From: Candidatus Zixiibacteriota bacterium
GTDB lineage: Bacteria > Zixibacteria > MSB-5A5 > WJJR01
Reading direction: 5' to 3'
Length of the DNA: 6,423 nt
Assembly: GCA_014729565.1 (NCBI GenBank)
Contig: WJJR01000313.1
Coordinates: 1 to 6,423, forward strand
The position numbers were made by a program, and so were the translations under genes. The notes under the pieces are model-generated. The model saw nothing but the letters and a program-made list of their open reading frames with translations, was not told where the DNA came from and made no database searches. Below, piece after piece: positions 1 to 6,311 of the stretch; positions within the stretch are counted from its first letter, which is position 1; each line of letters starts with the position of its first letter.

Positions 1-3000
1 CGTTAATCGCGGTGCTTTCAAACAGCGCCCGCAGCAACACATCGCTTGCGATGTTCGGCAGGTTTTCCTCCTCCGCGGGCACGATAGCGTCCCAGGTGGT
101 TCCACCGTCCGTGGAATATTCCCAGACGATGCCGGTGCCTTCAGGGATGGCCGAGTATTCATCGAGATTGAGTTCGCTGCACTGCGCACCGGTGACAGGC
201 TGGAATCGAACCTCGCCGGACGGCTGGAAATCGTATCCGTAAATCTTCACTGTGAGGTCGGAACCATTGAGCGGGGTCCAGGTCTCGGCGTTGGAGCTTT
301 CCAGGAGCACACCCTGAGCATAGGTCTGCCGGGTGATGACGCCGTTTTGCCCCATCTGGCCCAGCGTAGCGATGCGCACCCGGTAGTTGGTGCTGTTGGT
401 GAGCAGCACCACGGCATAACTGGTATTCGCCTCGGCGTAGAAGGGATCGTCGAAGGTGATCTTGGTTTCGCCGCTCAGGCTGATCTCATCGGAAGAAACC
501 ACCTTCTCGGCCAGGACCACTTCGTTGGGCAGGCCGGTGGTCACACCGCGGATCTGAACCGTCACCGGGATGGACGCGTCCTTTTGAGTGAAATGAACGC
601 CCACGGCCGAGATAACGCGGTTCTGGGTGAAACTGAAGGTCTGGGCCAGCGGGTCGCGCCTGCGCCATCTCCATCTCCAACGCCAAACGGTGCGGACCAC
701 CGGCACACGGATAATGCGCGGCGGCACCTGCTGGACGATGGTCTGCCGTTGGACGATGGTGCGGTTGACCACGATGCGCTGGATTCGGGTGATGACCAGC
801 GGATCGTTGACCTGCAGGTTGGTCTGGGCCGAATAGGTGCCGTCGGTGACCTCGACAATCCGGTCGCCGTTGCGGACATTGGTTGGGATAACAAAGGATG
901 CGTTTACCCGCCCGGCAGAGTCGGCCGTGAGGTTGGAGGCGACCACCTGGCCGTCGCAGCGCACGGTGACCCCGGTGGCGCTGGGCGTGAAGTTGGAACC
1001 GACCACGGCGATACCGGTCTGTCCCCGGCGGCCGATGTTCGGTGTGATCTCCACCGCCGCTTCCGGTTTTTCGAACACCGCGTACGGATTGATATTCTTC
1101 TCCTCGGACCAGTCGGCCTGTTCGATCAGGACCTCCTCCGTGCCGGGAAGCAGCACCAGGCTTCCTTTGAACAGCGCGTCACTTGCGCCCAGGTTGACTT
1201 CGAGCAGGTTGGGTGTGGAAACACGATCCGGCCCCACAAATTGACTCACACCGTCAATCCTGGCGCTCCATTCGCTGTGATAAATATCCGATTGGGCGTC
1301 ATTTGAGAAATCGTCCGAGTAGACACCTTTCTTGGTTTGCGCGTCCCGGTTCTGCAGCTCGTTGTTCATCTGGAACTGGGCGTCGTTGTATTTGAGGTCC
1401 TCCACGTCTTCGATGATCTCGTGGATCTGGTCCATGGTGACGCGGGTCAAGCCGAAGTTGATGATGTCCATCTCAACCGAATTGGGCGGGCAGTCGACAC
1501 TGCAGAGTCCCAGGGTGCCCTCGGGCACCACCGGCAGCTTTGGGAAATCAGCCGGCGCGCCTTCCAGTCGTTTAATCTCACTGGTCGTCGCGTAGATGAT
1601 GTCTTTACGGCCCAGGTAATAGTCGTAATCGACGCTGCAGTTTGAGCCGTCCACAGGGTCGTCGCCGAGCCCGGTCCGACCGAAATTGACCAGGCTTAAA
1701 TTGCCAGGGGCTATCTGCATCGGTGACATGGTCAGGCCGCTGGTATTGGATGCGGGTGGGTTGCCGCCGACGATCTCGTCCACGCCGTCATCGATATAGG
1801 AGTTGACTCCGGAAGCGACCTCCTTGAGAAGCTGAAAATCGGCCCGGTCGGTGTTCTGCGAACCTCGGTAGACACGATAGCCGGTGGCTCCGTTGACCGG
1901 CAACCAGGACAGCTTGTTGATTTCACCGGCCAGGGTATCGCGGGAGATGACCTTGGCAGGGTCATATTCGGTTTCGCCGGAAGCGTCCAAAACCGTAACC
2001 TGGTAGAAATGTTCCCCAGCCCCTGGATGTCCCGATTCACCGAACCAACCACCGTCTACATAATCCGTTCCTTTGATCATCTGCTTGGTATAGGTCCAGC
2101 GCACGGTGTAGGTGGTGCCGATGGCCGGTTCGCTGCCCGTTCCGAGCCAGTCCACATAATTGCCCGACTGCTGCCAGTCCACGCCTTCCTGAAAAACGGT
2201 CGCGCCCTGGCTTACCTCGAGAATATCCACCACCGGATTCGGTGCAAGCAGGTCTTCCCCGCCTCCCACCGAGCCGCGGGTGATATTGGATACGATCTCG
2301 ACGATGGCCTCGACCTGGGTGCTCTCCTTCAATGGCGTGCTGTTGAGCGCATAGCGCCGGGTGCCGACGTTGTAGGTCTTCTGCTCGCCGCGGACCGATT
2401 TGGTGGCGACCGATTTGGGAACCATGGTGGTTGTCGGCAGATCTTTCTGCAGGCGGAAGCCCTGGATATAGGCGCGCCCGGCATTGGTGATCACTTCGAC
2501 GTTGTCCCCGTCGCTGTCGCCGATAAAGCTGTCCAGTCCATTGACCAGGTAGCTGCCGGCCTGGTCGAAGGTTCGTTCGGCCAGGTTCTGGAGCAGCGAA
2601 TTCAGTCCCTCCGCCGCGGCGAAGGAAAGCTGATCTTCAGTGATGGAAGAGACCGTGATGCGGCTGCCGGGAATTGTCCCCAAAAGATCCCGGAGGTACA
2701 TGTTGGACTTTTCCTGGACCGTGGCGGTGACGTCACCGGTTTCCCGGTCGAACTTGTAGATGGGAACGACTTTGCGCTCGAGAACGTTGTTGGGCAGTGT
2801 CTCACCGCTCGTGTCATGGTCTTTCAGCGTCAGAACCCATTTTTCGCGCTCGGCGGTGGGCTCGCCCGTGGCCGGATTGATGAGCGCCGCGTCCTGGTTG
2901 TAACCGTAGTTGTACTTGAGCAGCTCGACGTAAACGTAGTCCACGCCCGATGTCTTGGCGGGGTCGTAGGTCAGAACCGCGCCCGGAGCCTGCTCGAGAT

Positions 3001-3235
3001 AACCGTCGAAATAGACAATCCCTTCGGCCACAGTCAGTACGTTGGCTGTGACCGACACCCCGAGCCCGCTGATGACCGCCCCCTCCTTGAAGAGCATGTC
3101 GGCGATCTTCTTGCGCTCAAGGTTGATGATCTCCTGCTGCTCGTTCAGTTCCGAGTCGAGCAGGTCGCGGTCCTGGTGGTAGCGGATCTGCTTATAGTTT
3201 TTTGTCGGGTCGAATGTATCGCGCGAGATGGACAT
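1..3235 (-). CDS. Giant DUF4815-type tail fibre / virion structural protein (3' end outside the window)
   Basis: I read the frame codon by codon from ATG 3235 to base 2 and found 1078 codons with no stop; the gene continues past the window edge. Order of parts: about 1-400, N-terminal DUF4815-like region with the signature ELNEQQEIINLERKKI and FKEGAVISGLG near the start, NPATGEPTAEREKWVL, RTFDQAGSYLVNGL (221-234), AGRAYIQGFRLQK (252 on) and TYTVRWTYTKQM. About 400-475, a fibronectin-III-like domain (LSWLPVNGATGYRVYRGS, 442-459). About 530-640, DYDYYLGRKD (536-545), PEGTLGLCSVDCPP and a helical TMDQIHEIIEDVEDL. About 695-725, EEVLIEQADW and NINPYAVFEKP. About 725-809, an IPT/Ig-like domain. 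810-860, a basic Arg/Trp-rich linker. 861 on, DPLAQTF and a fibre-type beta domain with SNAETWTPLNGSDL. Proteins with this signature are large virion parts of tailed phages. A baseplate-attached fibre for host contact fits the context, but its exact site in the particle is inferred. Confidence 0.88.
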   Translation of the reverse strand, partial: MSISRDTFDPTKNYKQIRYHQDRDLLDSELNEQQEIINLERKKIADMLFKEGAVISGLGVSVTANVLTVAEGIVYFDGYLEQAPGAVLTYDPAKTSGVDYVYVELLKYNYGYNQDAALINPATGEPTAEREKWVLTLKDHDTSGETLPNNVLERKVVPIYKFDRETGDVTATVQEKSNMYLRDLLGTIPGSRITVSSITEDQLSFAAAEGLNSLLQNLAERTFDQAGSYLVNGLDSFIGDSDGDNVEVITNAGRAYIQGFRLQKDLPTTTMVPKSVATKSVRGEQKTYNVGTRRYALNSTPLKESTQVEAIVEIVSNITRGSVGGGEDLLAPNPVVDILEVSQGATVFQEGVDWQQSGNYVDWLGTGSEPAIGTTYTVRWTYTKQMIKGTDYVDGGWFGESGHPGAGEHFYQVTVLDASGETEYDPAKVISRDTLAGEINKLSWLPVNGATGYRVYRGSQNTDRADFQLLKEVASGVNSYIDDGVDEIVGGNPPASNTSGLTMSPMQIAPGNLSLVNFGRTGLGDDPVDGSNCSVDYDYYLGRKDIIYATTSEIKRLEGAPADFPKLPVVPEGTLGLCSVDCPPNSVEMDIINFGLTRVTMDQIHEIIEDVEDLKYNDAQFQMNNELQNRDAQTKKGVYSDDFSNDAQSDIYHSEWSARIDGVSQFVGPDRVSTPNLLEVNLGASDALFKGSLVLLPGTEEVLIEQADWSEEKNINPYAVFEKPEAAVEITPNIGRRGQTGIAVVGSNFTPSATGVTVRCDGQVVASNLTADSAGRVNASFVIPTNVRNGDRIVEVTDGTYSAQTNLQVNDPLVITRIQRIVVNRTIVQRQTIVQQVPPRIIRVPVVRTVWRWRWRWRRRDPLAQTFSFTQNRVISAVGVHFTQKDASIPVTVQIRGVTTGLPNEVVLAEKVVSSDEISLSGETKITFDDPFYAEANTSYAVVLLTNSTNYRVRIATLGQMGQNGVITRQTYAQGVLLESSNAETWTPLNGSDLTVKIYGYDFQPSGEVRFQPVTGAQCSELNLDEYSAIPEGTGIVWEYSTDGGTTWDAIVPAEEENLPNIASDVLLRALFESTAIN
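656..685 (-). repeat. Imperfect in-frame hexanucleotide repeat (TGG plus an Arg codon, four units)
   Basis: Four TGG codons alternate with Arg codons (CGT, AGA, AGA, CGC), giving WRWRWRWR and then two more Arg codons. The two central units are identical at DNA level (TGGAGA twice). The outer units differ by Arg codon choice. Confidence 0.75.
656..808 (-). other. Strongly basic Arg/Trp-rich linker with a (WR)4 run
   Basis: Encodes residues 810-860 of the DUF4815-type protein. I count 13 Arg, no Lys and a single acidic residue (Asp811) in 51 residues. The first half has three similar hexapeptides (RIVVNR, TIVQRQ, TIVQQV). The end is VWRWRWRWRRR, with Trp at 851, 853, 855 and 857, directly before DPLAQTF. 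On the minus strand the WR run reads TGG followed by CGT, AGA, AGA or CGC, a hexamer-like repeat that keeps frame if units are gained or lost. Confidence 0.85.
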
Positions 3236-3242
3236 GGTTGTT

Positions 3243-3249
3243 CCTCCTA
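3243..3249 (-). promoter_or_regulatory. TAGGAGG: stop codon fused to the ribosome binding site of the DUF4815 gene
   Basis: TAG (3249-3247) ends the 177-residue gene and starts TAGGAGG. The GGAGG core is 7 bases from the ATG at 3235. The site decides the start of the giant downstream gene. Confidence 0.82.
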
Positions 3250-3780
3250 AATTTTGATGACCCCGACCAGCTCCACCCGCGTATCGGAGGTCTTGTTGAA
3301 ATCGGGGATGTTTTTCACTTCGTACAGGTACCCGGACGTGAGCACCTCGCCGCTCGGATTGGTGTCCGGGTGGTAAACGCCATTCGCCGCGTAATCCGAT
3401 TGAAGACCATCGATATAGGCTACATCACCGCCGAAGAATCCGTATTCCCGGATGGTGATGCCGTTGGCCTCGCTTTCCTCGAAACGGAAAAACACACCGA
3501 TGGTCTGGGTCTCCTCGGCGGTCTCGATGTAATGGATACCGTTGACGACGAGCGTCCCTTCCGGGTCTTCCTTGAGAAAGGTGCGTTTGTAGTGTTTCTT
3601 TCTCGCTCGTTCGGTTTTAAGCGCCGTTTGGTCGATGTCCGGCGCGGGCGGGTTGATCGGGTCGATAAATGTGGCGTCACCGTCGCCGATGGCGCAGTGA
3701 GTGATGCCGTCGATGGGTTCCCCCATCAGCAGCCTCGCGGTGAGGATGCGGCCGGTCTTGACAATCAGTCCCAGTGACAT
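3247..3780 (-). CDS. Tail-fibre N-terminal-domain-like protein (177 aa)
   Basis: Start ATG 3780 has an ideal AGGAGG 7 bases upstream. The layout resembles the N-terminal domain of P2 gpH-type tail fibres (DUF3751 / phage tail-collar fibre group). An early hydrophobic segment (LIVKTGRILTARLLMG) leads to ITHCAIGDGDATF (about 26-38), then QTALKTERARKKHYKRTFL (about 51-69) and a strand ending in GITIREYGFFGG (107-118). In P2 gpH the equivalents are an 'IT..A.GDG' strand, a 'QT.L..E..R' helix and an 'R(E).G(L/F)(Y/F)' strand. In those phages the domain fixes the fibre to the baseplate. Here it is encoded alone, without a fibre shaft or tip, so I infer an adaptor or baseplate-edge protein rather than a full fibre. 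The family assignment is from motif order and is moderate. Its TAG stop lies in the next gene's Shine-Dalgarno. Confidence 0.82.
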   Translation of the reverse strand: MSLGLIVKTGRILTARLLMGEPIDGITHCAIGDGDATFIDPINPPAPDIDQTALKTERARKKHYKRTFLKEDPEGTLVVNGIHYIETAEETQTIGVFFRFEESEANGITIREYGFFGGDVAYIDGLQSDYAANGVYHPDTNPSGEVLTSGYLYEVKNIPDFNKTSDTRVELVGVIKI

Positions 3781-3787
3781 GTGTATT

Positions 3788-3796
3788 CCTCCTTCA
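3788..3796 (-). promoter_or_regulatory. TGAAGGAGG: stop codon abutting the ribosome binding site of the 177-residue gene
   Basis: TGA (3796-3794) closes the repeat-protein gene and is followed at once by AGGAGG. The GGAGG core is 7 bases from the ATG at 3780. Confidence 0.8.
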
Positions 3797-4126
3797 GGTC
3801 TGTATCTCGTGGCTCTCGTTGATCAGTATGGCGAAAACCGTTTGTCGGGCATCCGGGCTGTACTCCATCGGATGAACCACGCTCTGTTTTGTGTTCATGA
3901 TCCGGTCGAGTGCACCGAAAACCGTCTGTCGGGCGTCTTTCTTGGCGTCGATCCGATGCTGAACCACAACGGCGATGTCAGCGCTGAAAGCCAAGGGCTG
4001 TTGAACCACGAGAACCAAATCCGCATGGTTTTGTGCGGCGTGAGTGATTCGCTGCCCGGCATCAACAGTCACGCCCACCATCCCCGATACGACGATCTGA
4101 ATATCTGTTTCCACGCTGATCGACAT
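3794..4126 (-). CDS. Small protein built from 14-residue tandem repeats (110 aa)
   Basis: The start is ATG 4126, with TAGGAAGG just upstream and a 10-base gap to the previous gene. After seven leading residues (MSISVET), residues 8-105 divide cleanly into seven units of exactly 14 residues, plus a five-residue tail. Each unit begins with Asp, except the sixth, which has Asn. Position 4 is Gln, Val or Ile, position 6 is Val or Ile, and position 10 is hydrophobic or Ala. The best-matched units are 5 (DARQTVFGALDRIM) and 7 (DARQTVFAILINES). The DxRQxVF core recalls repetitive phage proteins I have seen with the same core, but I cannot name the family securely. There is no signal peptide or clear membrane helix. 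The gene lies between two tail proteins, so a structural or adaptor role is likely. It ends in TGA, 13 bases before the next gene. Confidence 0.78.
   Translation of the reverse strand: MSISVETDIQIVVSGMVGVTVDAGQRITHAAQNHADLVLVVQQPLAFSADIAVVVQHRIDAKKDARQTVFGALDRIMNTKQSVVHPMEYSPDARQTVFAILINESHEIQT
3812..4105 (-). repeat. Seven tandem 14-residue (42-base) coding repeats
   Basis: Units start at residues 8, 22, 36, 50, 64, 78 and 92. Protein-level periodicity is clear. At DNA level it survives mainly between units 5 and 7, where the plus strand reads gaaaaccgtctgtcgggc (from about 3917) and gaaaaccgtttgtcgggc (from about 3833), 84 bases apart. The other units have diverged, so this looks like an old amplification rather than a recent one. 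Confidence 0.72.
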
Positions 4127-4131
4127 ATTGG

Positions 4132-4139
4132 CCTTCCTA
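4132..4139 (-). promoter_or_regulatory. TAGGAAGG: stop codon fused to the ribosome binding site of the 110-residue gene
   Basis: TAG (4139-4137) ends the 197-residue gene and begins the purine-rich TAGGAAGG. The ATG at 4126 is 5 bases after it. This is the weakest Shine-Dalgarno of the set, because it lacks a GGAGG core. Confidence 0.65.
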
Positions 4140-4730
4140 CAGGATCGGGTTCTCCGTTCCGGTGATCCGCAGCTTCAAGTCCGTCTTGTTCTGGACCGCC
4201 GTTCCCGGCGGCACGGCGCAGCGCCTCCATAGCGAGACGGTGACGTTGTGCGGCTTGTCGCCCAGGTTGAGCGGTGCGCCGGGAGTGGCTGTATCCAGTT
4301 CCACCTGGGTCAGCGCCAGCGCATACCAGTCCGATTCGTCTCCCCCCACGGTATCGACCGGTTCAATTACCAGTCCCGTGTAGTCGTATCCGGAGTAGAC
4401 CGCGGCTCCGGCGTCATGAGCGGCGGGAGCTGTTCCCCCGTAACCGCGCTCCACACCGAGCGTCGTGGTTCCAGCGCCGCTCAAAACCCGCATTTGTTCG
4501 CTGTCGATAATGATGACTTCACCGTCGGCGAAGCGGAGTTCATCCAGCTGCAGCGAAGTCTCGCCCGAAGCCAGCGCAACAGCCAGCGTTGTCTGCTCGT
4601 TGGCGAGAAAAAGTTCTTTGTCTTTTGATTCGCCGTCGGTCCCGTTGTAGGTGTCGTCGTCGGGGTTCGAGAGGTCGCCCTCGGATACCTGCTGGACCAG
4701 GGTGATGTCTTCATATAAGTGAATCGCCAT
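4137..4730 (-). CDS. Conserved phage tail-module protein of unknown function (197 aa)
   Basis: The chain opens MAIHLYEDITLVQQV. An acidic stretch follows (about 17-39, with DLSNPDDDTYNGTDGESKDK), then LFLANEQTTLAVAL. Residues about 41-115 form a compact beta-type module: a T/S-rich strand, RFADGEVIIIDSEQMRVLSG, then TTTLGVERGYGGT and AAHDAGAAVYSG. From memory, this module recurs in hypothetical proteins of phage tail clusters, often in the form '(I/V)..(D/T)EQM.(I/V).....TL.V.RGY.GT.AAAH..G..V'. The C-terminal part (about 118-197) looks beta-rich, with VTVSLWRRC and DLKLRITGTENPIL. There is no signal peptide, membrane helix or catalytic motif. Its place between tail protein I and fibre-type proteins suggests a baseplate or fibre-attachment structural part. 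That is inference; I do not recognise a named function. Confidence 0.82.
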   Translation of the reverse strand: MAIHLYEDITLVQQVSEGDLSNPDDDTYNGTDGESKDKELFLANEQTTLAVALASGETSLQLDELRFADGEVIIIDSEQMRVLSGAGTTTLGVERGYGGTAPAAHDAGAAVYSGYDYTGLVIEPVDTVGGDESDWYALALTQVELDTATPGAPLNLGDKPHNVTVSLWRRCAVPPGTAVQNKTDLKLRITGTENPIL

Positions 4731-4735
4731 TAAAT

Positions 4736-4742
4736 CCTCCTA
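4736..4742 (-). promoter_or_regulatory. TAGGAGG: stop codon fused to the ribosome binding site of the 197-residue gene
   Basis: The TAG stop of tail protein I (4742-4740) is the first three bases of TAGGAGG. The GGAGG core ends 5 bases before the ATG at 4730. A terminating ribosome therefore sits on the next gene's Shine-Dalgarno, which favours re-initiation. Confidence 0.8.
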
Positions 4743-6311
4743 TGCCGCCGGCCATTGCGTGACGGTGTACTGATTGGCCGCCGCGTCGATTCCGGCCTGG
4801 ACTTCCGCATGGTGATCCTTTTGCCGGAAGCGCCAACGCAGGCTCGGCTCGGACAAGCGGAAACCGGAGCCGTTGAGCGGCATGAGTCCCAACCGCATGG
4901 GCCGGGTACGATCCACCGAAAGGCGAAGCCCCGTGTGGTTGAGCCTGCGGTTGTTGAGAAGCAGCGTCTCCACGCGTCGGCGGCGGGGAATGCCTGTATC
5001 CACGGTCAGTTCGAACGATGCCCGAGCCTCGGTAATGTATGCGTCGGTGATTTCAGTTGAGTTCAGGGTCCGGCTGTTCAATGAAAAACCGGGGCGACGG
5101 GCACGCCAGCGATCCACCACGTCCCAGGCACCAGAGACCTCCGACCAATCCGCATGGGCATAAGCGGTAATGAACAGGTGCCTGCCGGCAGCCGCGCCGG
5201 AAACCTTGTCCATACCGTTCACGCGGGAATGTCCCACTCTGAACCAGTGCGAGAGCCGTGAACGGCGACCGTAAAGATGGGTCCGGCGGTTTTCCTGGTT
5301 TTCCGATCCGCTGTGAAGCGCCTCGGACAACAGGTCTTTCTGCCGGAATTTTATCTTGCAGGCCGGAGCGGATCGATTGAGTCGAGAGCGGTTCAGGTCC
5401 TGACCCGCCAGTCGTACGACCGGCGTTGTGGTATCAGCTGTTGGTTTGGTATCGATCCCGCAGCAGACGGCGAACTTCCGCTCGCTTATCCAGAGATTGG
5501 GCAGCCGGTCGGAATTGAGCGGCACACTATTCAACCGGAACCGCGGTGTGCGGCCGTGCCAACGTGAGATACATACTCCGGCCCGTTCAATATCCTGCAG
5601 GAGCGTTGTGCCGTCCGTAATCCGCCACAATCCCCAGGTCTTGTTCTTGCGGGTCAGGTGGTAGTCGGTGTTCAGCGCGTTGTGATTGGCCACGAAAGTC
5701 TCATGCAGATGGCCGAGACAGACGCGTTCCACCACCTTTTTAATAACCGCCTCAAAATCCGATTCCATCGACAGCAGCGAGTAGAGCCACTGCAGAAAAA
5801 AGACCCTGGTACTTGCCGGGTGATGGAATTCCAGTGCCGGACGAATGCCTTGTACGATGTTGTCGCTTTCGATGCGGTAGACACCGAGGCTATAGATCAG
5901 TCCAGGCAGCTTTGAACGTCCCACCAGGGAACGTCGATTAAGCCGCAACGCCCTGTGGAAGGTTTCTTGTATACCTCCCTGCCAACCGATGTCGGTGAGT
6001 GACCGGCTGATCGCCGGGATAGTCCCTTTGCGCCGATAGATTTCCACGGCCTCACGAATGAGCCTGCGCTGGATCGGGGCGTCGGCAAGGGGATCGAAGC
6101 GGTGCCCCACGATTTCTCCGAGCAAAGGAAGAAATCTGTCTTCACAACGGTCGACGTCAAAGAGTTCGGGAAATCTATCGATCAGTTCCTTGAGATCATC
6201 GAATCTGGTCGCGGGGACATTGAGAAAAGTCTGCAGATCACCCGAGCCGTCACGCTCGCGGTAAAGCGGGGGCAGGAGGTCGATGAGTTTCTTCCCGAAG
6301 TAGGATGCCAT
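4740..6311 (-). CDS. Baseplate wedge protein, phage tail protein I family, with repetitive C-terminal extension
   Basis: Product is 523 residues from ATG 6311; TTG 6314 would add one residue. Residues about 9-110 carry the hallmarks of the P2 gpI / TIGR02242 tail protein family: LPPLYRERD, then L..LID.FPELFDVDRCEDRFLPLLGEIVG, QRRLIREAVEIYRRKGT and a closing ISRSLTDIGW. In P2-like tails this protein joins J at the baseplate periphery and helps anchor tail fibres. P2 gpI is only about 180 residues, so this one is more than twice as long. The extra part (about 210-523) is rich in Arg and Asn. It holds two related blocks (250-326 and 401-499), each starting RW..R.P.F.LNS..LNS and ending FRQKD. 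Across them the pattern L-x4-L-N-x3-[LIF] occurs five times. I infer that this half is a beta-rich docking or decoration region; its function is not known from sequence. The stop TAG forms part of the next gene's ribosome binding site. Confidence 0.88.
   Translation of the reverse strand: MASYFGKKLIDLLPPLYRERDGSGDLQTFLNVPATRFDDLKELIDRFPELFDVDRCEDRFLPLLGEIVGHRFDPLADAPIQRRLIREAVEIYRRKGTIPAISRSLTDIGWQGGIQETFHRALRLNRRSLVGRSKLPGLIYSLGVYRIESDNIVQGIRPALEFHHPASTRVFFLQWLYSLLSMESDFEAVIKKVVERVCLGHLHETFVANHNALNTDYHLTRKNKTWGLWRITDGTTLLQDIERAGVCISRWHGRTPRFRLNSVPLNSDRLPNLWISERKFAVCCGIDTKPTADTTTPVVRLAGQDLNRSRLNRSAPACKIKFRQKDLLSEALHSGSENQENRRTHLYGRRSRLSHWFRVGHSRVNGMDKVSGAAAGRHLFITAYAHADWSEVSGAWDVVDRWRARRPGFSLNSRTLNSTEITDAYITEARASFELTVDTGIPRRRRVETLLLNNRRLNHTGLRLSVDRTRPMRLGLMPLNGSGFRLSEPSLRWRFRQKDHHAEVQAGIDAAANQYTVTQWPAA
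4815..5111 (-). repeat. Internal protein repeat, copy 2 (in tail protein I)
   Basis: Encodes residues 401-499. It begins RWRARRPGFSLNSRTLNS and ends RWRFRQKD. It holds three motifs (first residue at 411, 452 and 474). It is about 22 residues longer than copy 1, matching the addition of one extra motif (RLGLMPLNGSGF). Confidence 0.7.
5334..5564 (-). repeat. Internal protein repeat, copy 1 (in tail protein I)
   Basis: Encodes residues 250-326. It begins RWHGRTPRFRLNSVPLNS and ends KIKFRQKD. It contains two L-x4-L-N-x3-L motifs whose first Leu residues (260 and 301) are 41 residues apart, the same spacing as the first two motifs in copy 2. Confidence 0.7.

Noticed and set aside
347..1306. A 319-codon open frame on the plus strand
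   Set aside because: It is the same in-register antisense effect over the 3' part of the DUF4815-type gene. The translation is low-complexity and rich in His, Gly and Asp, typical of an antisense shadow.
1..3235. Possible frameshift or pseudogene, because no single long minus-strand gene was obvious here at first
   Set aside because: Reading each codon from 3235 to 2 gave no stop and a continuous series of family signatures. The gene is open at the window edge, not broken.
2009..3250. A 413-codon open frame on the plus strand
   Set aside because: It is in exact codon register, antisense, to the DUF4815-type gene. That gene rarely uses the codons (TTA, CTA, TCA) that would read as stops on the other strand. 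The product has no recognisable domain and no ribosome binding site, while the minus-strand product matches a known structural family throughout.
3812..4105. The 42-base coding repeats as a CRISPR-like array
   Set aside because: The repeats are contiguous, diverged, in frame within a translated gene and have no spacers.
3202..4165. Overlapping plus-strand frames of 191 and 154 codons opposite the small tail genes
   Set aside because: They run across several minus-strand genes that have ideal ribosome binding sites and recognisable protein motifs. The plus-strand frames have neither.
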